From assembly GCA_019925095.2 (NCBI GenBank), contig CM034415.1, forward strand, positions 8,217,001-8,281,000: 64,000 nucleotides of DNA. Direction: 5' to 3'. This stretch comes from Dendrolimus kikuchii (lineage: Eukaryota; Arthropoda; Insecta; Lepidoptera; Lasiocampidae). The position numbers were made by a program, and so were the translations under genes. Below are positions 20,727 to 31,692 of this stretch, piece by piece (position 1 is the first letter of the stretch; every line of letters starts with the position of its first letter). The notes beneath the pieces are model-generated. The model saw nothing but the letters and a program-made list of their open reading frames with translations. It was not told the DNA's origin and ran no database searches.

Positions 20727-21138
20727 GTTAGGTTCCGTTTACCGCGGGGGGCCTTTAGCTTGCTAGGAGAGCAAAGGACCTTCTACCCCCGCACAACGAA
20801 GTGGGGTGTGTTCTCCCAGGGCACACTCCAGGCACTTTATTGCGCTGGATCGGCTGGGCGTAACTATGTTCTAAATCTCAGCCTTTCCAACACATACAAA
20901 GCGCAGGGTCGTCAGGGAGGAGGGGGTTTTTAGTGGGTATTGGGGTTGCTCGCTCGTGTAGCAACGCTCGGAGTCTTCCACACTATTCTGTGACGTCGAT
21001 CGCGGCCGGAGCGCTGCCAAGAGCATACTATTGCTGCAGTGTTATCGCCCCCGACCGACGCGTGTCGATCCCCTAGCAACGACCCAGTTTGTGCGTAAAT
21101 CGGTTAAGCATTTTCCCTCGCCTCAAAAACAAAAAAAA
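20727..21138 (+). mobile_element. R1-like LINE 3' UTR and A-rich tail
   Basis: GC-rich untranslated sequence (for example TTCTACCCCCGCACAACGAA) ends in an A-rich run. Confidence 0.65.
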
Positions 21139-21420
21139 TGACCCATGGCCATGTCAAGAGGTGGGTCGAATTTGGCGTTGACCACAGAGCATTCTCTCTA
21201 GCTCTTGATATTGAAAAAGGCGCGATTTTCAAATCAACCAATGACATTTGTGTATTTCGCCGTTTATGACATCAACGCTTCATAATCCGTTCCAGTAGAG
21301 TTTATGATTGTAACATCCGCAAGCACTTGCTTAGAACGAGAAAAATTGCGGTCGTGAATGTGGTCGTTGTGAGTTCCTTCTGGAACGTAGAGTACGTAAT
21401 ATTAGTTCTGCCAGGGACCT
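21139..21420. repeat. Right arm of the palindromic element split by the R1-like LINE
   Basis: It is the inverted counterpart of 19613-19792. Together the arms suggest the LINE landed near the centre of a palindromic element. Confidence 0.5.
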
Positions 21421-21442
21421 CGAATCGAAAGTTACTTCTTAA

Positions 21443-21914
21443 AGGCCCACATATACGGAAAGATTCGTCACTTCAAACCGAACCGAACCGATCGAATCGA
21501 TAGTGTGTGTTCAAATTGTAAACGATTTACTTGATCGAAAACGACATTGTGATTGCAACAGAAACTAATACAATCATGAATGTCGTAATGATAGATCGAA
21601 AGTGTAAGTTCGGTCATTTTCATATAGTTGTGTCAGTCTTTTGGGTAAAATCATTAATTCGTTTAAATATTTAATTTTAATAGTCATTTCTTAACCCACA
21701 CTTTTCTAGGTTTTCTTTTCTTTTGTAGACGGATTAACAGACGTTCGTTATCCATTATCAAAGTGGGTACGTATTGAATTTCTGTAATTACAGACGTCTT
21801 TTTTCGCGTACGAATGATCGTAATTACCAATCGTTTCGATCAATCGCTTCGTGTGTTCGACTTGAAGGATCGGATAACGCGTCATAACGACGAATCGTTC
21901 CGTATATGGGGGCC
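21443..21914. mobile_element. MITE with inverted termini and TTAA flanks
   Basis: The left end reads AGGCCCACATATACGGAAAG and the right end, inverted, GGCCCCCATATACGGAACG, both continuing into ATTCGTC. TTAA stands at 439-442 of the 21-kb block and at 21915-21918. The 472-bp body has no coding capacity. The TTAA flank suggests a piggyBac-type target (inference). Confidence 0.7.
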
Positions 21915-21918
21915 TTAA

Positions 21919-23601
21919 AAATTACATTTTCAAACCATTTGGTTTTTAACAAAAACATAGTTTTCAACCAACTTAAAAACTTGAGGTGATTTTCATCTAT
22001 AATATATTTTAAGAATTCCGATTTTAAAAATTAAAAGTGGCCAAGTGCTAGTCGGACCATGCTTATTGAAGGATCAATAAAAGTAATGAATATTCATAGG
22101 TTTTAAACGACTTTTAACAAATTCGTCGTTTACATATTTTTTTACATAAAAATAATAATAATAACTTCTGTTTCTGAGCTGATTTTCATTATAGTTCTTT
22201 TGTTGGATGCCATATAGATTCAAGATACCGTATAAATTTATTTGTTATTGAACTAGAAATCCGAAGAAATCAAACAGGAAATGTGTACTATGTAGTAGCT
22301 ATGGAAAAAGAATACTATCTTCTTAGAACTGTTAGATTTATGATAACCTACACCGAATAGCTAGGTATCTATTTATTTATTTAATTAATGGTAAATAGAA
22401 TATTTTGATCGTATATAACCCTTTCCTTTGGTTTGTCGTTTGATATTCCTTCACAGAATGAATAAATGAATGAATTAATTAATTAATAAAAACACTTTAT
22501 TGTTCACCTAAAATTAAAACTACGTTCTTAAAACTAAGTACAGTAAACGTTGAACAAAGGGCGGCAGGCAGAAATGATTCCTGACAGGTAATGACAGTAT
22601 TCTCGTTACGCCTCGATACTCCTTTGAGTGTTGGTGCTGTTAGAGTGCTATTTGAAATAGTTTAATATTTGACCCTGAAGGCCCACTTGGAATATTCATT
22701 CTGTGTATTTATGATTATGGAAAAATATTTTCTTAAACTTCATTAGATTTCAGGGTAGACCCATAATGAGCAGTCTTTTAAATGAACAAAAACTACAAAA
22801 CGTTCAGGTTACGAAAATTGATATAATTTCAATATTTACTTACCTACATGTTGCGTGAATCATTCTTTCTTTCGTTCTTTCCTTCTGAATAAGTCAAAAG
22901 TTACGAAAAATGAATCCTTCTAACTGTCGGACAAATTGCTGGAAATTGAGTAGTCTTGTCCAACTAAAAAAAAAACACTGCTTTGTATCACAGACTGCTA
23001 TAAATAAGTATTTATAAATTAAATAGCGCTCATAGAGTTTGAAAATATAACTGTCTTTTTTAATTTTAAAAGGACATATTCTACCCCTCTACAAACCATT
23101 CATCAGTGAAAACTGATCTTTTAGAACATAATTTAATTTTAGACATTTTCGTACAACCCGGTCTGTCAGACTGGTACATCACAAATGGCGGGCTAAAATT
23201 TAACCATATCCTAGTAGTTTCATAGTTTGTGAATTTAACATAGGTAATGTCAAAATTCGATAGTAACTGAATAAATAGTGTGTTAAAAGAACCAGCCGTA
23301 ATATTTCTAACAGTAACGGCAGCCAGCCGAATTTGAATGCAGATGATGGTATGTTTAGCCCTTTATTCTTTACCAAGTTTATTGGACCTTTGAGTCCATG
23401 GGCTTGTATCAGAGTAGAAAATGTTAAAAAAAATAAAAAGACACGGCAAGTGATAGCGTTCGATGGCGTCCTCTTGGATTTTTCCTTTTTTATTAGAAAT
23501 TAATTGTGTTAACGTGTTATTTTCTTATCATATCTTAAGTTAACCTTAATAATTAGTGCCTATGTTGTATTTTCCATGAAAATAGTTTGTATTTTGTGAT
23601 A
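21919..23601. other. Putative 5' region of the plus-strand ZAD gene
   Basis: Mostly AT-rich sequence without recognised repeats, apart from an AATAAAAACACTTTATTGTT LINE-tail-like piece near 22487. It should contain the promoter and any 5' UTR exons of the plus gene. I cannot place a transcription start. Confidence 0.4.
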
Positions 23602-23754
23602 ATGGAAGCGAAAACATCGGAATGGCGACCCGGGCCTACGGTGTGCCGTTGTTGCCTCACAGAAGGCTGTTACAAAGATATTTCTACTGAATACTTTTGG
23701 ATGGGAAAGAGAGAAGTCTATTCCGAAATGCTTTCAGAAACTTTCAGCGTGTCT
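23602..23754 (+). CDS. Plus-strand ZAD gene, exon 1: start codon and first half of the ZAD
   Basis: The ATG at 23602 (context GATAATGG) opens a 153-nt exon ending at donor GTGAGT, 51 codons in phase 0. The protein begins MEAKTSEWRPGPTVCRCCLT, then EYFWMGKREVYSEMLSETFS. CRCC is the first zinc-ligand pair of the ZAD, and the WMGKREVYSEML core matches the minus-strand paralogue at 19312-19482. A longer frame starting at a TTG at 23587 exists, but the ATG is the natural start. The intron phase and position within the ZAD equal those of the paralogue. The next exon is 4.6 kb away across a repeat-filled intron. The domain is expected to mediate dimerisation in the nucleus. Confidence 0.92.
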
Positions 23755-25500
23755 GTGAGTATTCATCATAATTATTGATGCCAGAGCGTCCATTTTCTTA
23801 AAGCTTTGGTTTACAACCCGACATTTTTCAGAAGTCACCGTGTCGATAACGCTAACTGCGCAATCGGATACGTTTTTATTTAGCTGGATACGAAAATCAA
23901 TGTAGCTGAACCCAAAAGTTCTTCTTTTTCCAAGACAGGTACCAAAAGAAATTATTGATTGATTTTATCCACAAAGATAATATTGAATATAAGAAGTAAT
24001 TAAAATGATAATTTAAAATTTGGAATTGATTATATTACTAATACTTTACATTCATCTCCTTGTATAAGTCTTGAAAGTATGTTCAAATTATTCCATTTTC
24101 AATACCTAAGGAAGACCCCTTATATGTTACTAATTATGGCGAAAGCCTAAAATGTTATAGGCGACTATGTCCACTGATGATGGTGAGTGGATTGTATGCT
24201 TCTTGGCTCAATATTATTTCAATTCAATTTCAATATTATTTCTTCTGGTATCTGACAGAGACAGTGGGTGGGGTATAGATATATACGGCACATTTATTTA
24301 TTATGAACAGATCTGAACTTTTTTAATATAGGTTAGAAGGCTAAGGCGGGTCCTTCACTTCGCTTCGCACTTTGCTTCGTGGTTATTTTTTTTTATAACC
24401 ACTCAATTTATATCTCAAGCAATAAATAAATGTGCCCTATAACTATATCGCACTGCAGATGGTTCTTGTTTCCGACTTAGCTAGCAGGCTGCAAATACAT
24501 GCTGTTGAATTTTGGTGTACCAACATAAGCGACTCGTGCAGTTTGTCTGCTATGCAACAGACAAGAAAGCTGTGCTTTCCATTTAATACAAATTTTTTAT
24601 TGTGAAGCAGCCAGCAAGCATATTTCCTATGAAATGTAAAATGGTTGTTGCTTATACTCATTTACAACACTAGAGCCACCATTCTGCTAATAGTATATCA
24701 TCAAAATCACCAGAAACTATTGTCTCAATCAAAGTTTTGCCTGATTTCAATATTCTGTAAATTCCAATGTACCTGTGGCTCCACTATAAATATTTAGGCT
24801 ATGCTTTGACTCAGAGTGACATGAGATTAAGGGTAATTTGAGTTTAGGGGCTATACAAAAGGCTTTTATATAGCCTTTAGACCTGTTATTTGGAGAGAAG
24901 TAGTGGAGGAAACAAGTTTTTAGGATCCACCAAGTTTTTAATGAATGGATAATAGGAAAAACAAAAATATGTTAGATAAACAAGGTTATGTCATTTTTGT
25001 TACAAGGTTATGTCACTTAATATATAAAATATATAAACACAAAAATTGTTTTTGAGTTTATTAAACCAGTTCGAATTATTTTGTAGATTTTTAAACACGA
25101 ATATAAATTATTTTGCTTATATATTGCGATGACGGTTACAAATTGGTTGTGACACTCGCTGACCATTGCTATGGTACACTCCCTTGGCTTGTGGGCTTTA
25201 GTTGAAAGTCACAATAAGTGGGTTAGGTTAGATATTAAACCGAAGAGCAGAACCGAAACAGACTGGTCAGTCAGAACAGACTGATCACAATATAATGAAA
25301 CAAACAAATGGAAAAATTAATATCTCAAAAATATTTGCTCAAAACATGCATTTAACTACATGTCTCCTAGACATGAGTGTTGCAACAGGGAGAAGTACTT
25401 CTCCCCCCTTCACCGTCTGCCCCTGCACTACTTAAAATTCAGTGACTACTAAACTAAAGTTTAACTAATATTTATTATAAGCGAAAACTCATGAAATAAA
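23755..25500. other. Intron 1 of the plus-strand gene, proximal part
   Basis: AT-rich, with short repeat pieces such as GGCACATTTATTTATTATGA near 24287 and AATAAATAAATGTGCCCTAT near 24423. No exon is recognised. Confidence 0.4.
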
Positions 25501-25504
25501 TGTT

Positions 25505-25815
25505 TTTATTTTTATTGCATGAGTTCAGCAGACAGGCAGACGGCCCACTGCATGGAAAGCGGTTACCATCACCTATGGACATTTGCAACACTAAAGGTGC
25601 TACAAATGCGCTGCTGCTCTCTTAAAGGAGACTGGAACCTGGTCAGTAATGCCGGAACACAACTCAAGGTTGTTATGACTTTAGACCAGGGGTGGTAGCC
25701 ATCCAGCCGGGCAAATACCCTACCACCTGGCTGTGGGTTGTTTTGTCGCCTCTCATGACAGGCCGCCGGCTGCAGGAAATTTTATTCTTTCTCCGTTCCT
25801 GCATGGATAAAATGT
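25505..25815 (+). repeat. Repeat A copy, plus orientation
   Basis: It runs from ATTGCATGAGTTCAGCAGAC to TCTCCGTTCCTGCATGGAT. A short deletion removes the GGCGACATA segment. Confidence 0.75.
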
Positions 25816-25950
25816 AAAGGTAGACCAAAAAAGAGATGGAGGGATTGTGTGAAGCTGATATGATGATTTGTGGTGTGACAGAAGATGTGTGTCAGAATAG
25901 AAGAGTGTGGAAAGAAAAGGCATATTATGCCGACTCCAAATAATTGGGAT
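25816..25950 (+). pseudogene. LINE C-terminal remnant
   Basis: It encodes CKGRPKKRWRDCVK and, after a frameshift, GVTEDVCQNRRVWKEKAYYA then DSK and a stop, a well-known LINE C-terminal pattern. Confidence 0.65.
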
Positions 25951-26329
25951 ATGCTGAAATAAAGAGATTGCAGATTTAGTGAAATTCTTATCACTCTCAC
26001 TTCTGCTTATAGTGGCCACACTGCCACTGATTGCAGGAAGCAAGAAAATTATATGAAAAAAAGTAAAAGTAAAGTGTAGAATTGGGATCCAGGAGCAAAG
26101 CCAAAGCTTTGCCAGGCATTTAGATGGGATGGGATGAGCAGGAGAAGGGCATTTCTCACTCATCATATGAACCAGTCAAAGCAAACCATTTCATGCCAGT
26201 ATTCTTGGACAGTGGTATCACACAGACTGAGCTAACTCTCCAATAAGTTCCTGTCATGTTCAAGGTTTGCTGTTGAGGCAAAACCATACCTAGTGTTCCA
26301 GATGCTAATCTATCTTACATATAAAAATG

Positions 26330-26580
26330 AATCATAGAAATGCATGTACACACATAACTTGAGAACAACTTTACTGATTTTGATGAAATTTCATGTGTGA
26401 GTGGGTCCCGGGATGGTTTAGACTCACAATTGGAACCGCTAGCTGGCGCTGAGATCGGGTTCTAGAACCCTACTAATCACCTAGACCGATTTTGGTGATT
26501 TTGTTTTTGTGTCATGAAAGTCTTAGGAATTCAGAAAATATGGCGGTACGAAGTTCGCCGGGTCAGCTAGTTTATAATAA
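26330..26580 (-). repeat. Repeat F copy, minus orientation
   Basis: It contains CTGGCGCTGAGATCGGGTTC and ends GCCGGGTCAGCTAGTTTATA, the inverse of copies such as 35043-35260. Confidence 0.6.
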
Positions 26581-26589
26581 AATAAATAA

Positions 26590-26845
26590 TACATACATAC
26601 ATAACTTCACGCCAGTTCCCTTGTGGGGTAGGCACGAAATGCAAAAGTGGATGGATGCAGAAGTCGTGGAAGGCCACGACACACTTTCCATGATCAAATT
26701 GATCGTGTACTAGCAGAAGGTGATGTTAGGAGCCTTAAGAACAGACGAGCGTGCATGACAAGAGTTATGAATGTCAAAGAAGCAAGTGAGGTGTGTAAGA
26801 ATAAGCCTAAATGGCGCTCTGTTGTTCGTGCCTACCCCGCAAAAT
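26590..26845. mobile_element. RTE LINE fragments joined head-on
   Basis: Positions 26590-26637 are the 3' end in minus orientation. At about 26638 the sequence switches to the plus orientation (GCAAAAGTGGATGGATGCAG onwards) and runs to RAYPAK without the usual tail. It is a fused, rearranged fragment. Confidence 0.75.
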
Positions 26846-26937
26846 AAATAATCTATACATATAATAAAATTGTAGAGGTCAAATTTCTGTACAATGAAAA
26901 AAAATACTAAAAACCGAGTCAGGGCGATGTAAGAAGT

Positions 26938-27080
26938 ACATACATAGATAACTTCACGCCAGTTCCCTTGCGGGGTAGGTACGAACAACAGAGCGCCATT
27001 CTTACACACCTCACTTGCTTCTTTGACATTCATAACTCTTGTCATGCACGCTCGTCTGTTCTTAAGGCTCCTGACATGTA
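26938..27080 (-). mobile_element. RTE-type LINE 3' fragment
   Basis: The reverse complement of the family, from the RELA-coding end to SLKNRRACMTRVMNVKEASE, with a small internal deletion. Confidence 0.75.
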
Positions 27081-27109
27081 AGAAGTGAAATAGAATTAAT
27101 TTAGATTTT

Positions 27110-27320
27110 TTCAATTTTTTTATTTCTCTGTTTGTCTGTCGGTTTGTACAGGCTAATCTCCGAAACGACTACACCGATTTAAATGAAATTTTGTATATGG
27201 TAGCTTATATCCCTGGTCAACATATAGGAATACTTTTGATCCCGAAAAATTAAAGAATTCCCGTGGGATAGTTAAAAAACCTTTCCACGCGGACGAAGTC
27301 GCGGGCAGAATCTAGTATGA
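27110..27320 (+). repeat. Lepidopteran repeat tail (GACGAAGTCGCGGGC type)
   Basis: It contains CTAATCTCCGAAACGACTAC and CACGCGGACGAAGTCGCGGG. An inverted copy is at 33175-33480. Confidence 0.65.
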
Positions 27321-27407
27321 AAATAAAATTAAAAACGCCTTTATTTCCCAATAATCTCTAGTCTCTAGATTAAATAAAAAAAATCTGATTTAAAGGTTCT
27401 ATTCACT

Positions 27408-27670
27408 GTACGCCTTTTTACAGCCAGGGACCAGCTTGTAAAGGGTCCGTCCGGGCTGGAGGTGAATGCACGTGCGAACCCACGGCCCGGACAAAGGACG
27501 CTCGAGGATCGGACCGCGGTCTTAGTGGGTATACCTAACTGCGGCGTGGCAATAGCACTCGCATATGAGGCGCTAGTGCCACCCCGATCTGGCGAATCCC
27601 ACACACGGGCCGCGATCTTTTCCCCTCGTGCGGCCTATGAATCCTCAAACGGATTTCCCCTGTACAAATA
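27408..27670. repeat. GC-rich block, probably a LINE fragment
   Basis: The block is GC-rich against AT-rich flanks and includes CCACGGCCCGGACAAAGGAC. Its composition resembles the R1-like element at 19.8-20.9 kb but no domain is readable. Confidence 0.4.
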
Positions 27671-27707
27671 AAAAATAATAGTTAAAAAAAAATCTAAAAA
27701 AATACGC

Positions 27708-27969
27708 TTTTATAGAAAATCCAACTAAAAAATAGAAAATAAATTTGAATTAAAAATAGTTTAAGAAAAAATGATTTTATTGTAAAAAAAAGCGTGGGGT
27801 GTTTTTCAGGATATTATCAAAATAACCCTTCTACTCATATCTGTTCATAAAATATTTATAACTATTGATACCATGCACCCCACGCTTTTTTTTACAATAA
27901 AATCATTTTTTCTTACACTATTTTTAATTCAAATTTATTTTCTATTTTTTAGTTGGATTTACTATAAAA
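27708..27969. repeat. Long near-perfect inverted repeat
   Basis: Arms of about 94 bp at 27708-27801 and 27876-27969 are reverse complements with about two mismatches, around a 74-bp spacer. The arms include GCGTGGGGTG next to the loop. The pair sits about 400 bp before ZAD exon 2 and would form a strong hairpin in the pre-mRNA. Confidence 0.9.
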
Positions 27970-27974
27970 GAAAA

Positions 27975-28250
27975 AGGTTTTTAAATACAAGCTTTTGAGA
28001 TCCTGCATATCATGTAGCAGCAGAGTGCTAGCCAAGACAAATGAAACGAGCCCAAACACGACGGGTCTATCTTGTTTAGTACAGGTGTTCCTATGTCCAC
28101 CTTCCGACTCCATCATCAGATCAGCTCCATTGTACCATATTATTGCATTGTCACGCGATATACACATACGTGCAAAATTTCAGCTCAATCGGAAACCGGG
28201 AAGTCGATCAAATTAACTTGAAAGATTCCTTACATACTAACATACGTATG
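27975..28250 (-). repeat. Repeat G, minus orientation
   Basis: It shares CTAGCCAAGACAAATGAAAC and AATCGGAAACCGGGAAGTCG with 3908-4210. Confidence 0.7.
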
Positions 28251-28385
28251 AAGCTAATAAAAGCGTATTAAAAGGCGGTTTCTTTCGTGTTGGGCCTCTA
28301 TTCAATGGTAGACAGTACATGAAAACACCTGTAGGATCCACCCGATCAGTTGTTGTTAGCCACTATATGAATTTATCTTCTGCAG

Positions 28386-28554
28386 ATATCCTATTCAAAG
28401 TCCGGTGGGCCGAACAGCCAAAGCCGGCTGATATGCGAGCAGTGTATATCGAGACTTCGCGACGCGGCCGACTTCAAGCGGCAAGTGGTGGAGTGCGAGA
28501 AGATGTTCATGCAGCACCTTGACCCTGGGACGTCTAGCGTCGTGGAATTTTCAG
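28386..28554 (+). CDS. Plus-strand ZAD gene, exon 2: second half of the ZAD
   Basis: The acceptor ATCTTCTGCAG precedes 28386 and the donor GTGAGG follows 28554. The 169-nt exon starts in phase 0 and ends in phase 1. It encodes ISYSKSGGPNSQSRLICEQC, then ISRLRDAADFKRQVVECEKM and FMQHLDPG. ICEQC is the second zinc-ligand pair, and the helix around RLRDAADFKRQVVECE is the ZAD dimer helix, matching RLRDATSFRLQVLKCE in the minus-strand paralogue. An overlapping open frame in another phase (from 28319) is spurious. Confidence 0.92.
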
Positions 28555-28689
28555 GTGAGGTGTCTGCAGGATTAGGTTAACTTACGCTGTTCGCAAACGG
28601 GACACTGACCGTAGGCTATCGGTACCACTCGTTCCGTCTTCGGTATCCTCCCGAAACAAGTTTAAAGAAATAAATATTTGAACAATGAC

Positions 28690-28970
28690 TTCTTTTTTTT
28701 TATTGCAGGAGATCAGCAGACAGGCAGACCTATGGACATTTGCAACACCAAAGGTGCTACAAATGCGCTGCTGCTCTCTTAAGGGAGACTGGAACCTGGT
28801 CACTAATGCCGGAACACAACTCAAGGTTGTTATGGCGACATACTTTAGACCAGGGGTGGTAGCCATCCAGTCGGGCAAATGCCCTAACACCTGGCTGTGG
28901 GTTGTTCTTACGACAGGCCGCCCGGCCGCAGGAAATTGTATTCTTTCTTCGTTCCTGCACGGATGAAATT
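28690..28970 (+). repeat. Repeat A copy with internal deletion
   Basis: The family sequence lacks the CGGCCCACTTGATGGAAAGC segment after GGCAGACC. Confidence 0.75.
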
Positions 28971-29019
28971 ATTGATGAGTTAATTTAGTTAAACAACCAA
29001 ATATTTAATTTTTCTTGTA

Positions 29020-29160
29020 ATGTCTCCTTGAGCACCGGGTTGCCTGGAAGAGATCGCTAGAAGCGATAAGGCCGCCCATTGTTCTAATGGAAATGTATTC
29101 ATAATAAATTATCTAGGTTTAAGGTATGGTGAACAATAAAGAGTTTTCATTCATTCATAT
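29020..29160 (+). mobile_element. LINE 3' tail
   Basis: GGGTTGCCTGGAAGAGATCG and AGCGATAAGGCCGCCCATTG are followed by GGTGAACAATAAAG and an ATTC-repeat tail. Confidence 0.6.
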
Positions 29161-29539
29161 ATGTTAAGAAAATTATCTCGGGTTGTTCGAGATTGTAAAA
29201 ATACTAGGAACAAAAATAATTTTGAAACTCCCACAGGCTCCATAAAGTTTACAATAGTTTCGTGGGGCAAAGTATATAATGCTCTTCAACAAAATCCCAG
29301 GAAACGTTCAACAGCTTTTAATAAAGAAATTTAAAAAAATTAGTAAAGCAAAGCTTGTGCGAGAAGGCTTATTACACGACGAAAATTTTTTTAAATGACC
29401 GCGCTGAATTGATATAATGCGATCGCCACCAAGCTTTTTCAGTAATCATTCATATAAATTTCTTTGTATTAGTATAAATTATAATTAAAAATAAAAGACG
29501 AAAAATAATAATAATTATTATTATATATATATAATAAGA

Positions 29540-30030
29540 GCTAAGACTCGAGCCCCGGGGTGGAAGTGATAAATGGCATCACGTCAGAAGTAGCTTCGGT
29601 GAACCTGCAGCCAACCTCTATACACCCCTTAGCCACTCACACCCATGTTGCCCCTGTCTTCTATGGCAACTTTTGGGGCCTATACAGGGAGTGGCGATTC
29701 AGCGTCTGCTCATTTTTCCTTGTTCCCCGAACATTGCGACGGGCAGGCGCTGTAGTCCCCTTACTCCCAGACACCTAGTACCACTAGCTGTTCACCCCAA
29801 TAGCCCGATACTTCTTGTTCACATTTCCCACAATATTCCTACATTGGCCGGGACTTGTCCTTGGGTGCATTATTATATGTTGTAGACAGGGATAATCGCC
29901 GGTCAGTGTCTCGCCACATTTACATTAAATTTGTTCAGGGGCCTCTACGTGTTAGCATTCCTATGGCCCCACGCAAGCCCTCCAAAAGTCCAGGCCATTT
30001 ATATGGCCCGTGATCTTCAAAGACATACAT
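29540..30030 (+). repeat. Unclassified ~490-bp repeat
   Basis: It has relatively balanced composition with landmarks such as AGAAGTAGCTTCGGTGAACC and GGACTTGTCCTTGGGTGCAT. It resembles a repeat I associate with Lepidoptera from general knowledge. Short frames inside have no recognisable domain. Confidence 0.45.
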
Positions 30031-30288
30031 AATAATAATTTTGATGTAAAGATATGTTGCTGGGGGGTTTGTTGCGCCGCTTGTTCTTCTTTAACAGCAA
30101 CTAGAATTTCTGTGGAAGAGGTAGACTCATGACTTTCAATAAGTAATTTGTAACATTATTTGAAATAAATACAGTCATAATAATTTTCCCCTATATTAAT
30201 TCCATATTCCATTCCTCGTGTCTAAACAAGCGAACCTCCTTGGAAGTGTTTTTGACCAATACATTTGTCTCACTTTAATACTACAGAG

Positions 30289-30517
30289 CAGGGGTCGCCA
30301 AATGGCTGACCGCGGGTTCACGTCCGGACCGCCGACCCATTTTGTGTAGACCGCGAAAAAAATTTCATTTTTCTCATTGATATATAAAAAATACCTTTGT
30401 TATTTCCGTAGTAACATTTGTTTAATGAATATTTGTTTCTATAAAATGTTGTGCGGACCGCGAGGGTCATTAAATTTCGTAAACCGGACCTCGAACAAAA
30501 ATAATTAGTGAACCCTG
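30289..30517. mobile_element. Non-autonomous hAT-type MITE
   Basis: A 229-bp element with ends CAGGGGTCGCC and, inverted, CAGGGTTCACT, typical of hAT termini. It is flanked by CTACAGAG (281-288 of the 30-kb block) and CTATAGAG (518-525), an 8-bp target duplication with one mismatch. Confidence 0.8.
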
Positions 30518-31185
30518 CTATAGAGAAAATGAGACGAAAGATGTAATTCTAATTTTCATGTGACGCCATTTGCAAAAGCGCGCCATTTGCATATTTGAAA
30601 CGTCAGATTGTTGCGGCTTTCCTATTGATATTTATGTTTGTTGCATTACCTATTGTACTGTTTTGTCGCAAATGTGTTGAAAAACGTATGACACACGTGC
30701 AGATGTTGGTTTTTACAAAAGAGTAGACGAAAGTCGATGGCTTACTATTGGTACTAGTATAATAAATAAGTATTTTGATTGTCTATCACGTTTTTCGAAT
30801 AAAGTTTGGCGTATAAAGGGTTACATAATATTTTTTTAAATTTTCGCGACTTGTATATATAATAAAACTACGTTTTAACGGTTTTAAGGTGATAACTATT
30901 AACAATTTACTTATAGATTATATTATATTATCTACATATACAACAATAGGTGATGTAGATATATTGAATTACATATAATCGAATATATGCAAGAAAATTT
31001 ACTTATTTGTATTGTATTCTACTCATAGTCCCGCAAGACTATAAGTAGAATACTGAGCCTAGATCGCCGTCTTCTATGGGTAAGGTGCCCAGAAGGCGGG
31101 CTACGTTTCTTCGCTGGATCGCCATACTGATCCGTTGACCGAGGTAAGCAACAGCCCTCTGATCACCTGAAGAGTCAATGAGTTA
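30518..31185. other. Intronic stretch, mostly unassigned
   Basis: There is a short E-like piece at 30855-30900 and a GCTGGATCGCCATACTGATC segment near 31117. No exon is seen. Confidence 0.4.
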
Positions 31186-31189
31186 AGGT

Positions 31190-31505
31190 TTTAAGGTTAT
31201 CTTTCCTTCCACCCATTTTAATATTATATAGAATTTTTAGAGCTAGGCATGTTTGCTGAAGAGTTTCTTGCGCCGCTTCTTCTCTTCAAGCCATGACATG
31301 TTGCGAAGCGGTGGTAAATTAGATTAGGCTCCCATAGAGTAAATAATAAACAAAATTAAAACTAAATAATTAAAATGAACAAGTTGGCGGTAGGCTAAAT
31401 AAAATTATAACAATACTCGTTGACAATTGACATCTTTGTCTTCGTGAAATGTCGGAATAACAAAAATCAAAAAAATTACCGCGCTTAAAACCGTTGAAAC
31501 GTAGT
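31190..31505 (-). repeat. Repeat E, minus orientation
   Basis: The reverse of 2245-2575, including TGAAGAGTTTCTTGCGCCGC and a degraded GTCGGAATAACAAAAATC end. It stops about 70 bp before exon 3. Confidence 0.6.
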
Positions 31506-31572
31506 TTTATTATATATAATGGGTTAACTCAAATCCCGGCAATACTTGGTAAAAATATTTTATTTTCAACAG

Positions 31573-31692
31573 TACCACAAGTGGAGTCTTCCGAGAAAGT
31601 TAAGTTGGAAAGAGTGAAGGTTGAGAAGGTGGCCAGCGATGATGATTTTGATGATGGCGGTTTCCCTGATGACGACGACGACGATGATGATC
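31573..31692 (+). CDS. Plus-strand ZAD gene, exon 3: acidic linker
   Basis: The acceptor TTTTCAACAG precedes 31573 and the donor GTGAGT follows 31692. The 120-nt exon runs phase 1 to phase 1. It encodes VPQVESSEKVKLERVKVEKV, then ASDDDFDDGGFPDDDDDDDD. An alternating charged strand followed by a poly-aspartate run mirrors exon M3 of the minus-strand paralogue. Because it is phase-symmetric it could be skipped without a frameshift. It is expected to be a disordered acidic linker. Function unknown. Confidence 0.9.

Noticed and set aside
29560..29885. Two overlapping frames in the balanced-composition block
   Set aside because: They have no recognisable domain and the block looks like an interspersed repeat.
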